Of a DNA stretch of 64,000 nt, positions 23,641 through 35,760 are shown one piece after another (the stretch's first letter is position 1; each line of letters begins with the position of its first letter). The notes beneath the pieces are model-generated. The model saw only the letters and a list, made by a program, of their open reading frames with translations, was not told where the DNA came from and ran no database searches. The DNA is taken from contig NC_060063.1 in NCBI RefSeq assembly GCF_020283565.1, forward strand, positions 43,360,856 through 43,424,855. Direction: 5' to 3'. Source of the stretch: Trifolium pratense (taxonomy: Eukaryota; Streptophyta; Magnoliopsida; Fabales; Fabaceae). The translations under genes and the position numbers were made by a program.

Positions 23641-26600
23641 TTTAATTCTACTTTAAAATAATGTTATTTATTTTAGCAAATTTTGATTCGAAATATTTAA
23701 TTGTGAATTAAATATTTGAATCAAACTTACCTGATTTGATCAATCGCCGGATTTAATTAATTATGAGACTTTAATAATAATAAAGTTTGTTTGTTATTAT
23801 TATATTTGATGATCGGTTATGGCCTTAGTTTATTTATTTTATTGCATTTGGTTTTTAAATACGGCCTGCGTGTCGTGCCTTATCTCTATTCTCTATATTC
23901 TCTTCTCATCCACTCCCTCGTATGTAAAACGAGTATTCTTTTATATTATTATGTAATATTATGAAGAAGAAGAACAATGGAGGTCAACCTTGGAGATCAT
24001 GCTTGGAGAAGTATAGATCGTTTTAGGTTAGATTAGGTTCTCTCATTGGCTTGGGAGAACAAATGCGCTATGGGCCATAACTGTTTCATTTTATTTATTT
24101 ATGTATGTTGATGCATGTGAGTGACGATTTATATGATAAATAAGCCGGTGAGATCAAATTAAATAAAAGCCCTCAAAGGAATTTATATTAAGTTTTATTG
24201 CTTTCCAACAAATAGCGCCCTTCAAGATCAATATCGATCAATGTAGGTTTTGCCAACGCGAAGTGCATTGTCAATATTGATAAGTTGCGGTGAGGTAATT
24301 TATTTATCCGATCGCTATTTAATGGGTCTAACTTAACTAAAGAAAATATAATAAGATTATATGACTTTAGAAGCAAGTATTGGGTTATTCCATGTGATGG
24401 ATTAGAATAAGTGTTATTCACCCAATAGAAAGGATATGAGAGTTGTATGAGATACAATTGGAAAGGAGTTTCCTACCTAAATAACTAAGTTTTGTGTAAT
24501 CAGCCCAACGCTGACTTAAAACGAAGTGAAATATGGATCTCATTCTCACTAGAAAATCTTCCAACGGGATTTTCCGAATCAAATGTCGAGGGTCATTTGT
24601 TTTTGAGTAAAATAGTGAGAGAGCGTATTTAATTAAAGACCAAATTAAATATGATTTAGTCATAATATCTTACATATCTTTGTAATTAGAATTTCGAAAT
24701 ACAATACATATTAAGTTGTCCTTATGAAGGACAAGATTTTCAGAAAGGAGTTTCTGTATTGGTACAAATTGAGAATTGTTCTCAAATGCGAGAAAACTAT
24801 AAGTCTTGAACTATAAACTGTGAACAACCTACCATAACTAGATTGGAAAAGGGATACTTGTTAGAAGCATCAAGTTGACGTCTAGATATAGAATATATAA
24901 TAAATGATGTGATCATTTAATCTCAAGTAAGATCCTTTTGAAAGAACTTTAGAGTATGATAAATTTCTCAATGGATCAAAAAGTTGGTCATAGGATCAAT
25001 CTAACAAATTATAATGGAATAGATATAGACAAAATTGTTTTGAATATCTACCGGAATTTGTTGAGTTGAATGAGAATTAATTTGCACTATCAAAGATTTG
25101 AGATATAATATAAATAAGATTTATATTCCTCTTATTTGAATAGTACAAAATGGTTGTCAAAGTAGAACGGCTATGGTTAGACCATTAAATAAAAATGACG
25201 TAAATAGTTCTTGGAAGAGTCAAACCAAAAGTATGAAGTGAGACTTCAATAATGCACATATTGTTATAGAAAGTTAAAATTTCTATTTCTACATCAAAAG
25301 TATATGATACAAGATGTTGAATCTCAATTTTTCGAAAATAGAGATGCTTAAAGAATTAGAACATTGGCTATAATTTTAAGTCAACCCATATCTAGAATGA
25401 AAATTGTTTCATTGATAATGAGAGCTTATGCAATGACTTAAAATCGAGTTTGAAATGGAACACAATAATTGTTATTGAATTCCATCTAGTAATAGAAGTA
25501 GCAATTGTATATCTTGTATTGACAATATATGAATTGTAGCCTTAAATGATAAGACAAGTAATGGTCCTATCATTTAAGCAAAGTTTTCTATACTATTACT
25601 CCAAGTCAAGTAATGGACTAGGGTTCCATGGTCTTGATAGGGTTATCTATAACAATCGTGATAAGAGCCAAATATGATTTGGACCTTAAATATATCAAGA
25701 GCATTGTTGTTTAGTACAAATATTCGATGTGTCAATAAAATAACGCATGACCTATTTGAACAATATACATGAGATGTATGTCGACAACTAAACATATTTT
25801 GTATATTGAGTTTATTTTACTTCATTAACATTGATGATTAAAATCATTAGATGTTGGTAGGTGTATGACACCAATTAGAAATCTTTGAATTTGTCAAAGA
25901 AATTCAACAATGAAGAAAATAGAACTCGACAAAAGTATTTAAGTTATATGAATGAGTCATATCAGTAAATACTTAATTAAAAGACTATAATAACTATTTT
26001 ATCACATCATGTTTGACATGATTTAAGGATAGTTTAATTATATATTGACTCTTTCTATAAATCTCTTTACTTATAATTAATCTTCACCCACAATTAGTTC
26101 CCTTTTAAAATGATCATAAAGACACCATATGCGATATGGAGGTAAGAGTACCAAGTTTGTCTTTATGAGAATTTTGGATTAAAATTTATTAGATAAATCT
26201 AATTCCAAATGAATGAATGAATAAGTGGAAATATCCTAAAGAAAGGGATATTGGTCCTATATCACTCTTAAGGACAAAAGGTTGTTTTGTTGCTAGGTTT
26301 GAAACATTCCTCTAGTGGGAGTGTGTCTCTAAAAGAGACAGTGGGAGTGATATAGAACTTGAATAAATTCAAGTACCACAAAACATATTTATTTAAAAGG
26401 GAATGCAAACCGGTTCCTCAAGGTTGTTGAAGAACCATTGTTTTAAAGTTGCACAAATCCAAGATAAGTCTAACATATCACATATGGCTACAAGGTATGG
26501 TTTTATCATGACTCAGCAATGTGATATGATTCTCATGGAAGATGAGTCTTTGACTTTCTAAAAGGTCGTAAGACGATCTAGATTATGAGAAGTGGCTAAA

Positions 26601-27780
26601 TGCCATGAAATCTCATACAGAATCCATATACACTAACCTTATGTAGATAATGGTTATGTCTTCAAGATGAGTAAGACTCATACGATGAAAGTGAGTATTC
26701 TTTTTGAACACTGATATGGATGGTATTAAGAATACCTTATAATATTTGATTGCTTCTGCTAAATGTTGTACTACATGTTTTGGTAGATGGATAACAAAGT
26801 TGCATTCCTTAATTGGAATGACCTCATATATATGCGTTGGACATATACGTAAGGGTTTTGTTGATCCAAATGATGCTAGAAAGGTATATAACTTGTAGCT
26901 ATCTAATTTTGATTAGATAGAGTTCTCAGAAAATTAAATTATTGTTTGTTCCTTTTATGAAGTTTTATGAAAACAAATTAACAAGGACAAACCTATCTAA
27001 CTTTGATTAGATCGAATAAATTTGAATATTTGTTCCTTTTGAAAGTTTTGTGGAAAACAAATGAAGGACAAATATAAATCTTGTGCATACAAAGTTTTAG
27101 TGGGAGTGATAATATCTGATATCATATTAATCATCAAGACATTTTTCTTATACATGTGAGACATGACTAGGAAAATAACTCTTGATGAAACACTTAGGCA
27201 AGAATTCCTAAAGAGTTAGGAATAACCTATGTACCAAAATTGAAATTAGTGTTTGACACTAACTTACCTTCAAGAATATCCCTAAGGACCTTAAAGGAAC
27301 TAAGGCCTATTTCTTGAAATAGATAGGTATGGGAAGGATCATTATAAGGAAGTTATAATGAAGGAAGTTTCCATACCAATGTATTGTATATCATGGCTGA
27401 ATACAAGCATTGAAAGCTATAAGATAAGCTTCGTAATATGTTTGTTTCAGTTAAATAAGTTGAGTATTTAAGATTGGATCGTTTGGCTCATGATTGAGCT
27501 AAAGATATGTTTCCGGTGTTACAAGTCACATTAATCACATTAGTGATGGTAATAGTTTAATCTTGCAAGAACACTTGAAAATAGATCTCACCGACGATTC
27601 ATGAATATACTTAGACACTTATATATTTCGATAGAGATCGAAATAGAACGTTGGAAGATACGTAAGATACCAACATAGGAAATAGTTCCTTATCCACTAA
27701 CAAAGCCTCTTGCGCAGTTGAAGCGTGATGGGCATACTAAGTCTATAGGTATTAAGAGAAACCTAGATTGGCTTTAGTGC
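23641..27780 (+). pseudogene. Decayed copia interior (gag-pol remnants)
   Basis: About 4.1 kb with no frame longer than 90 codons. Short readable stretches near 26780-26900 and 27690-27776 show copia reverse-transcriptase and RNase H/C-terminal similarity with scattered stops and frameshifts. A pair of similar blocks containing 'gattagat' and 'gaaaacaaat' lies at about 26910-27060. The rest I cannot assign. Confidence 0.7.
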
Positions 27781-27781
27781 T

Positions 27782-27791
27782 AGTGGGAGAT
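27782..27791 (+). promoter_or_regulatory. Polypurine tract of the copia-type element
   Basis: AGTGGGAGAT immediately before the 3' LTR, in the position of a plus-strand primer. Confidence 0.7.
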
Positions 27792-29331
27792 TGTTGGAGT
27801 AAGCCCTAAGAGCCAATCTATTTTCATAGTATTTGCTTTAGGAGTTTGAATATAAATATGGCATTTCTTTATTATATTTGTAAGGTTGCAAAATAATGAA
27901 GTCCCTAGAATAGAAAGTCCGTTTAATAATTAAGTGTGACTTAATCATGAGATAATATTAAACATAAGGACACTATTCTTAAAGTATCCGTAGTCGAGCT
28001 TTAAGGTAAAGGGGATAACCTTAAAGCATAAAGACTATTATGAAGATAGACTGATGATCACATCTCATGGATCATGGGATAAGGAGTTATCAAGTCTTGA
28101 CGTAGGTATAAATATTAGGAGTAATATTTATACTGGATTGACCCGCTATGAGAGTACTACATGCAAAGTTATGCAAAGTGTCATAAGTTACTCTCATGGT
28201 GATAATGGTGTAAACCGCCCTTAGACCTGAAACCACTTTGTACCCTAGATGTGGAGTCAAGTACTTTGTTGCTGATCTAACGTTGTCCGTAACAGGATAA
28301 CCATAAAGGCAGTTGATGGGTACTTCACAAAGCATGCTGAGGGACAGTAGTGACGTAGATGGAATTTGCCAATCCTGCATAACAGGATAAATGTCATGGG
28401 CCCAATATTGAACTGGACAAAGATGACACCAAGTATGTTTTGTGTTCAATATAGACATAAAGGGCAAAGGGGTAATTATACACACTGATATTATCACAAG
28501 AGGTTATGTTTAGATCACATGTTAATTTCTCGTAACTTGAGTAGCAGTGATGTGTTGCTAGATACCGCTCACTGTTTATTGTAATAAATAGTGATTTATT
28601 ATAATTGTCAATGTTACGGAAACCTACAGGGTCACACACATAAGAACAATCTAGTGAGATTGGAACACCGTAAGGTACGGTGCACCTTGGAGAAATAAGG
28701 AAATATGATAAGGGTATTATGGTAATTAAAATGAGCATTACATCATATGGTATGATGTAGCAAGAAGGGGGTGCAAATATGTACTAGACATATTTACATG
28801 AAAATGGCGCCCACTATAGCCCATTTAGTTAAAAGGGCTTTAGTGTAATTTTGCCATGGCAAGTGGTTCTATAAATAGAACCCTTGTGGTAAGGAGAAAA
28901 AGTTACACAATTTTGTTACTCATTCTCATGAGCCTTTGTTCTCTCCTCTCTTGAGAAACCCTAATCACCTTTCTAGAGTTTTTGTGAAAAACCCTAATCC
29001 TTATTTTGTGCCTCCTTTCTCCTAACCCTTCAAACCTTTGGAGCTAGCACTCCATTGAAGGTTGTTGTTCGTGTGGACTGGCTAGAGGCGTTATACCTTT
29101 AACGCTTGTGATCAAATTCGTTGGTGACTTGGTGGTGACCTTGTTCGTGACGGTTCGAGGTTCTTGTTCGTGACCTTGTTCGTGATTCGAAGTGTTCGAT
29201 AGCCGTTCGTGATTTAAAGGGAGTTTTCGAACCAAAAGGTAAAACTCTAAACACAATTCATGACCATTCGTAAGGATCACAAAAGGAAAATTTTAAAATT
29301 CCGCTGCTTTTATCGTATCAATTTTCCTTCA
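27792..29331 (+). repeat. 3' LTR of the 8.2-kb copia-type element
   Basis: 1,540 bp, same ends and essentially the same sequence as 21175-22714, followed by the ATGTC duplication. Confidence 0.95.
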
Positions 29332-30324
29332 ATGTCATCTGCATATCACCCACAATCAGATGGGCAGACAAAAGTTCTTAACAAAGGGTTGGAATTGTTT
29401 CTCAGATGTTTCTCTTTCAATAATCCTAAGTCTTGGTACAAAGTACTTTCGTGGGCGGAGTACTGGTATAACACAGCCTTCCAAACAAGCATTGGTATGA
29501 CTCCTTTTAAGGCATTATATGGAAGAGAGCCACCTTCTTTAACTAAATATGAAGCACATGCAGACGACTCACCAACAATTCAAGAGGAGTTAATGGAGAG
29601 AGACAAAATTTTGCAGCAATTGAAAAAAAATTTGGACAGGGCACAACAATATATGAAGAAGCAAGCAGATAAAAATAGAACTTAAGTGAATTTGCAGGTG
29701 GGAGAGTTGGTGTTGGTTAAACTCCAACCTTACAGATAACAATATGTAGCTTTAAGAAAGAATCAGAAGCTGGGAATGAGATACTTTAGCCCCTTTGAGA
29801 TTATAGCTCGTATTGGTAAGGTAGCTTACAAACTAAAACTACCAGACAATGCAAAAATTCATCCTGTGTTTCATGTGTCACAGTTGAAACCCTTCAAAGG
29901 AACAACTCAAGATCAATATCTGCCCTTACCTTTGACCATGTATGAAGTTGGTCCCATCATTCAACCAGTATCAATCTTGGATGCTAGAACAATAGTGAGA
30001 GGATCACAGAAAGTCCATCAGATCGTAATACAATGGGATCAAACAACTCCAGCTGAAACTACATGGGAAGACTTTGATGACTTGCAGAACAAGTTTCCTA
30101 CACTCAACCTTGAGGACAAGGTTGTTTTTAATGGGGAAGGTATTGTAATGAAGCCCAATATTACAAACCTTCTAGAATATGATGAGTCAGCCAAATCAGA
30201 AGGGGACCCACATAATTTGCAAGAGAATAATTCTGTTAGTAGTGGAAAGGAAAGGATTGGACCACGTGTTAGCAAGAGAGCAAAGAAAGCGCATAGCAGG
30301 TTGGAAGAATTTATGAAGAAATGA
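29332..30324 (+). pseudogene. Ty3/gypsy integrase C-part with chromodomain-like end, broken
   Basis: Resumes the integrase interrupted at 21174, beginning with the duplicated ATGTC. SAYHPQSDGQTKVLNKGLE is the conserved integrase segment near the catalytic Glu; here the usual VNR/E position reads VLNKGLE. A GMTPFKALYGREPP motif follows. In-frame stops occur at 29683-29685 and about 29737, then a 182-codon frame includes KIHPVFHVSQLKPF and a chromodomain-like tail (VHQIVIQWDQTTPAETTWED). The chromodomain places the element among chromoviruses. Sequence from 30325 to about 30540 ends in a T-rich leader and may be remains of the 3' LTR; no matching 5' LTR is present. Confidence 0.88.
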
Positions 30325-30959
30325 GTAGTATAACTAGGTGTGTGTGTTGCATTTTTATTTCATGTGTAATTTGAGTGAAGTTGTTATTCTTCTCCCTCAT
30401 ACTCTTCTAACTTACACAAGGTGTGATCATTTCTCAATTCTTTGATCATTTGTAAATTGAGATATGGATCTACCATTGCTTTCAATACAATTGTTCTATT
30501 CCTCGTTCATATTTCATCTTAGTACTAAAACCCATTCCATTCTCATGAACAAATAATTTATTTTCTAGGAAATGTCATGCAAGTCAAGAATAAGAAACAT
30601 CAGCATTTGGCTTGTTGCATTCAGAAAATGAGTAACATAATTATTTAATTGGGATTATGATAATTGTTCTATATAATTATATTTCATGTATTAGGAATAA
30701 GAGGATTTGAAAAGAAAAGATCAATATAATTATGTTACTTGGTGTGCAAGTAACTAACTAATTAACCAAGTAGGTTAAGATAAATTGTTGGTAAAAGCCA
30801 TTGGGATTATGTAAGAAATTAAGAACCATTAATTACCATCCATCCTCTTACATTATTAAAATGAAAAAAATTTCACAAACAAAACATAGAAGCTTTATTG
30901 CTGACATAACATAATTTAAAACAAACATAGAAGAGGATGATTCTTAAGCAACCAATATC
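30325..30959. other. Gypsy 3' end and GLP2 downstream flank
   Basis: 30325 to about 30540 probably belongs to the gypsy 3' LTR. 30547-30660 matches sequences downstream of GLP3 (44700-44800) and GLP5 (62545-62640). 30660-30959 matches 14120-14410 downstream of GLP1. No gene. Confidence 0.6.
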
Positions 30960-31598
30960 CTAGCCACTGCCACCAAGCTGTGCCTTAAGCTTCTTAATTT
31001 GTGCTGCATCAAGCAGAGTAGTCTTTTCAAGTGTGGGAGTTGATAAGTTGTTACCAAATAACAAAATATCAAGTAAATGTATGTTAGGATCTGAGTTACT
31101 GTAAGCAACAAAAGCAACAGCATTTCCAACACCAGAGTTAACTTGAAAATGCAATAGTCCTTGTGGAAAAACAAAAACATCACCAGGATTAAGATTTTTC
31201 ACAATAAGTTTTGTAGGTGTGATAAATCCAGCAGTAATTTGACCTTGAGAAACGATTAGTAATTCAGTTGCATCAGGATGAGTGTGCATTGGTATAGTTC
31301 CGTTTATACCAATAACCACTCTTCCTGCAGAGATACCGAGTCCATTGAGACCCGGTAAATTCTTGACCGATACAGTTGTTGTTCCTGCATTAAAAGGCTG
31401 TATTAGGACTCCAGGTCCAAGTTTAGAGAACACAAAATCATTCTCTGTTACAAGTGATTGTGGTTTGCATGGATAGCCTGAAGGAGTGTTTGGAAGCAAT
31501 AAATTTGCTACACAGAAATCATTGACAGAAGTAGTAGTAGCATGAGAGGTATATGAGAGAAGAGCAAGAAAGTAAAGAATAATGTGAATCATCTTCAT
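30960..31598 (-). CDS. Germin-like protein, ABP19/20 type (GLP2), 212 aa, intact
   Basis: The duplicate of GLP1, with the same 20-residue signal peptide and the same Cys29/Cys44 pair. Box 1 reads GTIPMHTHPDATELLIVSQG (ligands His105, His107, Glu112). Box 2 reads GDVFVFPQGLLHFQVNSG (His150). Asn99 glycosylation sequon retained. Differences from GLP1 cluster at residues 61-95 and in the C-terminal third (GNAVAFVAYSNSDPNIHLLD), the part that usually shapes the cupin barrel exit. Function as for GLP1: an apoplastic Mn-binding cupin, activity inferred. Frame intact, length normal. A SINE sits just upstream of its TATA box. Confidence 0.93.
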   Translation of the reverse strand: MKMIHIILYFLALLSYTSHATTTSVNDFCVANLLLPNTPSGYPCKPQSLVTENDFVFSKLGPGVLIQPFNAGTTTVSVKNLPGLNGLGISAGRVVIGINGTIPMHTHPDATELLIVSQGQITAGFITPTKLIVKNLNPGDVFVFPQGLLHFQVNSGVGNAVAFVAYSNSDPNIHLLDILLFGNNLSTPTLEKTTLLDAAQIKKLKAQLGGSG

Positions 31599-31642
31599 CT
31601 TTTAAAATTGGTATGTGATAAGAGAAATAATGGGGTTGCTTG

Positions 31643-31652
31643 CTATTTATAG
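31643..31652 (-). promoter_or_regulatory. TATA box of GLP2
   Basis: Minus-strand CTATAAATAG, about 45 bp from the ATG at 31598. A SINE begins 26 bp further upstream. Confidence 0.75.
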
Positions 31653-31677
31653 TGTTAAATAAGTTTCTTCCACGTTA

Positions 31678-31817
31678 CGTCCTAGCTCAACCGACAAAAT
31701 AATGTTGAAATTTGTAGGCAGGGCGCCATGAACGGGGTTTGAACTCTAGCTCTCTTATTTGTGTGTTTGAGTTTATGATGACTTTGTTATTTCGTCTATG
31801 TACCGTGTACAGATAAA
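31678..31817 (+). mobile_element. SINE in the GLP2 core promoter, 17-bp target duplication
   Basis: The 140-bp insertion is flanked by a perfect 17-bp direct repeat AAGTTTCTTCCACGTTA (31661-31677 and 31818-31834), the size made by LINE-type endonuclease. Inside are Pol III-like boxes on the plus strand: A-like TAGCTCAACCGA near 31683 and B-like GGTTTGAACTC near 31737. The GLP1 promoter lacks it. Confidence 0.82.
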
Positions 31818-32426
31818 AAGTTTCTTCCACGTTAGGGGGTATAGAGGATTAATTAGCATGCATAGTAGCAAGTCGGTCTAGAGTGGGTGCATCAAGCCCT
31901 TTAACCTTTAATATATGGGGCTCAAAATTTTTAAAATATATTTCATACCCTATAATTATACCTTTACCCCCACATTTTATATGAACTATCCATTTTGTCC
32001 TAGTATATAAACCAAAATATTTTTTTAAATACTTTTCTTACAAAATTTGAATTTTTTTCCTGTTAATAGTAAAGAAGCAATGAATAAATTTCAAAGATGC
32101 ATACCGAAAAACATTTTCAAAGTATTCCGGTGGAATAAATGTCTATAATATACTCCCAAGAATTTAATGAATTTAGTATAGATCATTGAATAAATGTCTA
32201 TAATATACTCCCAAGAATTTTTTTTTACTGTTCCAAGATTATTTGTTATTGTTAGTTAATGTTGGAAGTTTCATCTTACAAATAGAAGAATGGTCCACAC
32301 CATACTTTTAACTTTTTAAGTTTCTTCCCTGATCGACATAACATACTTTTAATAAGGATACCTATATCTTGGCAATAAATATAACCCAAGTCTTGGACAT
32401 AACCAAACCGAAATTGTTTGGAAAGT

Positions 32427-32970
32427 CTTAGAAATGAGTATTGAACCTAACTCATCCTTACAAAACCGGCTTGTAAGGTGAAGATTGCATCTAGTATATA
32501 AACACTTAGTCAGGCCATCTCTCAACCGATGTGGGACTTCTTAACACACCCCCTCACGCCCAGCACTATTGGGCTTGGTGCGTGAATATAAACGGTAGGT
32601 GGCCCGATAACGGAAACCTGATAACAGGTGGCTCAACAGATCGTGGAGAGGCTCTGATACCATCTTAGAATTGAGTATTGAGCCTAACTCATCCTTACAA
32701 AACCGGCTTGTAAGGTGAGGATTGCCTCTAGTATATAAACACTTATTCAGGCCATCTCGCAACCGATGTGGGACTTCTTAACACACCCCAACGGTGGGTG
32801 GCAACCTGATAACAGGTGGTCCAACGGATCGTGGAGAGGCTCTGATATCATCTTTGAAATGAGTATTGGACCTAACTCATCCTTACAAAACCGGCTTGTA
32901 AGGTGAGGATTGCCTCTAGTATATAAACACTTAGTCAGGCCATCTCTCAACCGATGTGAGACTTCTTAAC
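32427..32970 (+). repeat. Three tandem copies of a dispersed legume repeat
   Basis: Copies start at about 32427, 32663 and 32852, each with 'cctaactcatccttacaaaa', 'ggcttgtaaggtga' and 'ccgatgtgggacttcttaac' landmarks. Spacing is 236 then 189 bp; copy 2 has lost a segment. Small minus-strand frames of 67-73 codons across them are repeat by-products. Confidence 0.8.
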
Positions 32971-33339
32971 AGAAAGTTGTTTCGGTTTTGAATAAAAACA
33001 ATAAACTAGCAAATTTTAATAAGTTTTCGGGTTAAATGAACAAACTTCAATTTTAGTTTTCATAAATTTGTGTAAATCGGATAACATTTTGTAAGTGTTC
33101 TGAAAAATTTGATGAACCGGAAAACTTTTAACATATAAAAAATATTATGAGGAAAAATAAAGTTAAAAAGTTAAATGGCAAGAAGGGGTGCGAAGGTATA
33201 AACATATATAATTGTTTGTAGTAGGCCTACAATCCACCACTAAGAGAAATTCTTTAATCCCACCTTTATAATTATACCTTCATTCATATAAATCAACTTT
33301 TTTTTTCTTTCAATTTTACCCTTTTATTTATTATGACGA

Positions 33340-33530
33340 AATGTGTTTTTCGTCTTTGTAATATGGACGAATTTAAGCTTTAGTCCCTAAATTCTTTTTT
33401 TTGTTTTGTTCCTGTAACATCAGATTCCTTTTATTTTAGTTTTTTATGTTCATACATGTCACACAAAAACAATAACATAACATTCATTTAATGATATGTC
33501 CTCTATCACGTGTGCAAGAAAGGGTGACTT
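33340..33530. repeat. Left arm of a long, widely spaced inverted repeat
   Basis: About 190 bp that recurs in reverse complement at about 34840-35050 (landmarks 'aatgtgtttttcgtc' / 'gacgaaaaacacatt' and 'gacatgtc' with 'acacaaaa'). A direct copy is at 15230-15400 upstream of GLP1, where no right arm is seen. Confidence 0.6.
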
Positions 33531-33882
33531 GATTTTTTTTTTGGGCAAAGTGTGTTTTTGTCCTTCCAATATGACGAATTTGAGTTTTAGTCCTCATTTG
33601 ACACATCACACAAAAAGAACGTAAACACCCTTTTATCTAAATGAAGGTTACGACAGAGATTGGGTAGACAAACAACATTCTATGACGACGGCGATAGTTG
33701 TGAGCAACGACACAAATATTAGAAGAAATAAGATGGTGGTGGTTGTGGCGTGGTGTTTATATTTGCGGTGAAGAAAGAAACAACTATGATGGCACACCTT
33801 GTTAAAAAAAAACTATGACGGCACACAGTTGGGAGGAGGACTGTGGTGATTTTTTTTTCAAAAACATCTATATTTAAAATTA

Positions 33883-34225
33883 GGCTTAACTACATATTTG
33901 GTCCCTTACGTTTATTTTAGGTTTCAATTTGGTCCCTTACGTTTAAAAAGTATCAATTTGGTCCCTTACGTTTATTTTAGGTTTCAAGTTAGTCATTTTC
34001 GTTAGTTTTGTCACTTTCAACGTTTGAACAGTACACGTGTCACTGTGTCCAAGTGCCACGTGTCAGTCCACATATGCAAATTGACTGCCACATGTGACAA
34101 AATTGACGGAAAGGACTAACTTGAAACCTAAAATAAACATAAGGGACCAAATTGATACTTTTTAAACGTAAGGGACCAAATTGAAACATAAAATAAACGT
34201 AAGGGACCAAATGTGTAGTTAAGCC
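33883..34225. mobile_element. MULE-type fold-back MITE
   Basis: The 343-bp element begins GGCTTAACTACA and ends in the complement. Long arms are built of 'ggtcccttacgttta' units. It is flanked by a perfect 9-bp duplication TTAAAATTA (33874-33882 and 34226-34234). Noncoding hairpin. Confidence 0.85.
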
Positions 34226-34234
34226 TTAAAATTA

Positions 34235-35760
34235 ATAGGATCATGTTAAACAGTGTCTCTTGGACATTTGTTAAGCATACCAAAAAAGGAAATAAATGAT
34301 CAAATTAATATTTAAAAGACAACTTTTTATACTTTTGAGGTATTGAATGCATACTCTTCGAGACAAAATTTTTATTTTAATATGCTTAACCAGTGTCCCG
34401 GAGACACTGTTTAGCATTTTCCAAATTAATATACCAAACTATCCTACATTGAAAATTAAATACTAAAATGTTCTAATTTTAGAAACCTAGCCTAAATCCT
34501 CCATTTTAAGTTGGAGAACAGTGAAGAAGGAAACCACATTTTAGTTTATCATCAATTAGCCATTCCAAATTATGGAAACGTAAAGCAGTTTCTTTCTTTA
34601 TTTTTTTTTTCTTTGTTTTTTTCCTTCGTAATTTGTAATTTGTTAAAAATTAAACTGATCCAAAATATAATTAGTTTTCATTGTAACGTGTCGAGAGACT
34701 ATAAAACGACAATAATCTATACTTTTTCTGGTTAAGAAAAGAATCTATACTATTATAGTAACAAAAGGAATGGATTTTTTTTTTAGGAATTAAAATCTAA
34801 ATTCACTCATATTACAGGAATGAAAAGTGCACTTTATCAGAAAAAAATGTCAAGTCATCATTTCTTGCGCACGTGGCAGAGGACATGTCATCAAATACAT
34901 GTCATGTCATCGTTTTCGTGTGACATGTCTGAATCAATGTCTAAAATGAAAGGAACCTGATATTACAAGGGCAAAACAAAATGATTTTCTCTTAGGACTA
35001 AAACCTAATTTTTCCCATATAATACAGGACGAAAAACACATTTTATACCTCTTTTATTATTTGACTTCATCCCTACAAAATTTCAAACCGAAATACCTTC
35101 AAAAAAGATTTATGAAAATTTACAATGACAAGCTATGAGTTACAAATCGGAAAACTTTAAAAATGTCTTCCCGACTGGAAATATTTTTCAAAGTGGTCTG
35201 GTTCTTTCACTTTGATTTTACAAGATAGTTGACTTGTAGTGACACGCATACAAGAACTCTTTTTTGAAAGTAACCCGGTTCAATATTTTATAACCGAAAA
35301 ATATTTTTAAATTTTTTGGTCTTTCATACATGTACAAGAAATTTGACTTATAGTGACAAACAAAAACTGTCATTAAAAATCCAAATTTCGTAGATAGAGC
35401 TCATACTGATATATATACCGGAAATGTTTTTCAAATTAATCTGATTTAAAGTTCTTTACAGGAAAAACTTTTTTTTTTTAAAATTTCCGGTCTCTAAAAT
35501 GCTTTGGACGTAAGGCATCAATCACTTGGAAGTGTTTGAAGTAAATTCAAATGCTTTGGACGATAAAAGTGATTTTAACTTCGAATCTAAAATGTCTCGA
35601 TCACTTCTAAGTGGATATAATGTTATGCAATGCATGAGAGCTGTATTGTCACTTTGGTGAAGATGTCATTGAAGAGGTCTTTAATTAGCCGCTATCAAGA
35701 AATCTTGGTATCGAATTATGTGTAGGAGGAAATTGGGCCCTTTTGTTACAGATTATAAAA
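34235..35760. other. Intergenic region with right inverted-repeat arm
   Basis: No gene. 34840-35050 is the reverse complement of 33340-33530. Sequence at about 34250-34520 resembles 15670-15960 in unit A ('cttttatattagtatgctta'-type segment, 'taaatcctccattttaa'). Confidence 0.5.

Larger units (their letters stand above)
21175..29331 (+). mobile_element. Complete Ty1/copia-type LTR retrotransposon, non-autonomous, inserted in gypsy integrase
   Basis: Two 1,540-bp LTRs flank a 5.1-kb interior. A 5-bp target duplication ATGTC lies at 21170-21174 and 29332-29336, interrupting the gypsy integrase codons exactly. The primer-binding site and polypurine tract are normal. No long open frame remains inside, but decayed copia pol is readable in fragments: an AFLN...IYM...GFVDPNDARKVYNL reverse-transcriptase region near 26780-26900 and a PLTKPLAQLKRDGHTKSIGI C-terminal region near 27690-27776. 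The element appears to move using proteins supplied by a relative. The orientation (+) follows from PBS and PPT positions. Confidence 0.93.
18237..33150. repeat. Segmental duplication unit B (contains GLP2), split by retrotransposons
   Basis: Homologous to 13062-17280. The left part (18237-18726) matches 13062-14090 minus its MITEs. Homology resumes at about 30655 (matching 14120) and continues through GLP2 to about 33150. The interruption contains the gypsy/copia nest plus about 110 bp (30547-30660) that also flanks GLP3 and GLP5. The join at 18727 lost about 30 bp present in unit A (around 14090-14120). Confidence 0.75.
31835..33882. other. GLP2 upstream region
   Basis: No gene. It contains the tandem dispersed repeat (32427-32970) and the left arm of a distant inverted repeat (33340-33530). 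Unit-B homology to GLP1 upstream sequence continues to about 33150. Confidence 0.6.

Noticed and set aside
24188..24663. Overlapping 81- and 89-codon minus-strand frames in the copia interior
   Set aside because: Antisense to the element, no similarity to any retroelement domain.
32541..32950. Two similar frames starting MRDGLNKCLYTRGN
   Set aside because: Product of a tandemly repeated noncoding element, not a gene family.
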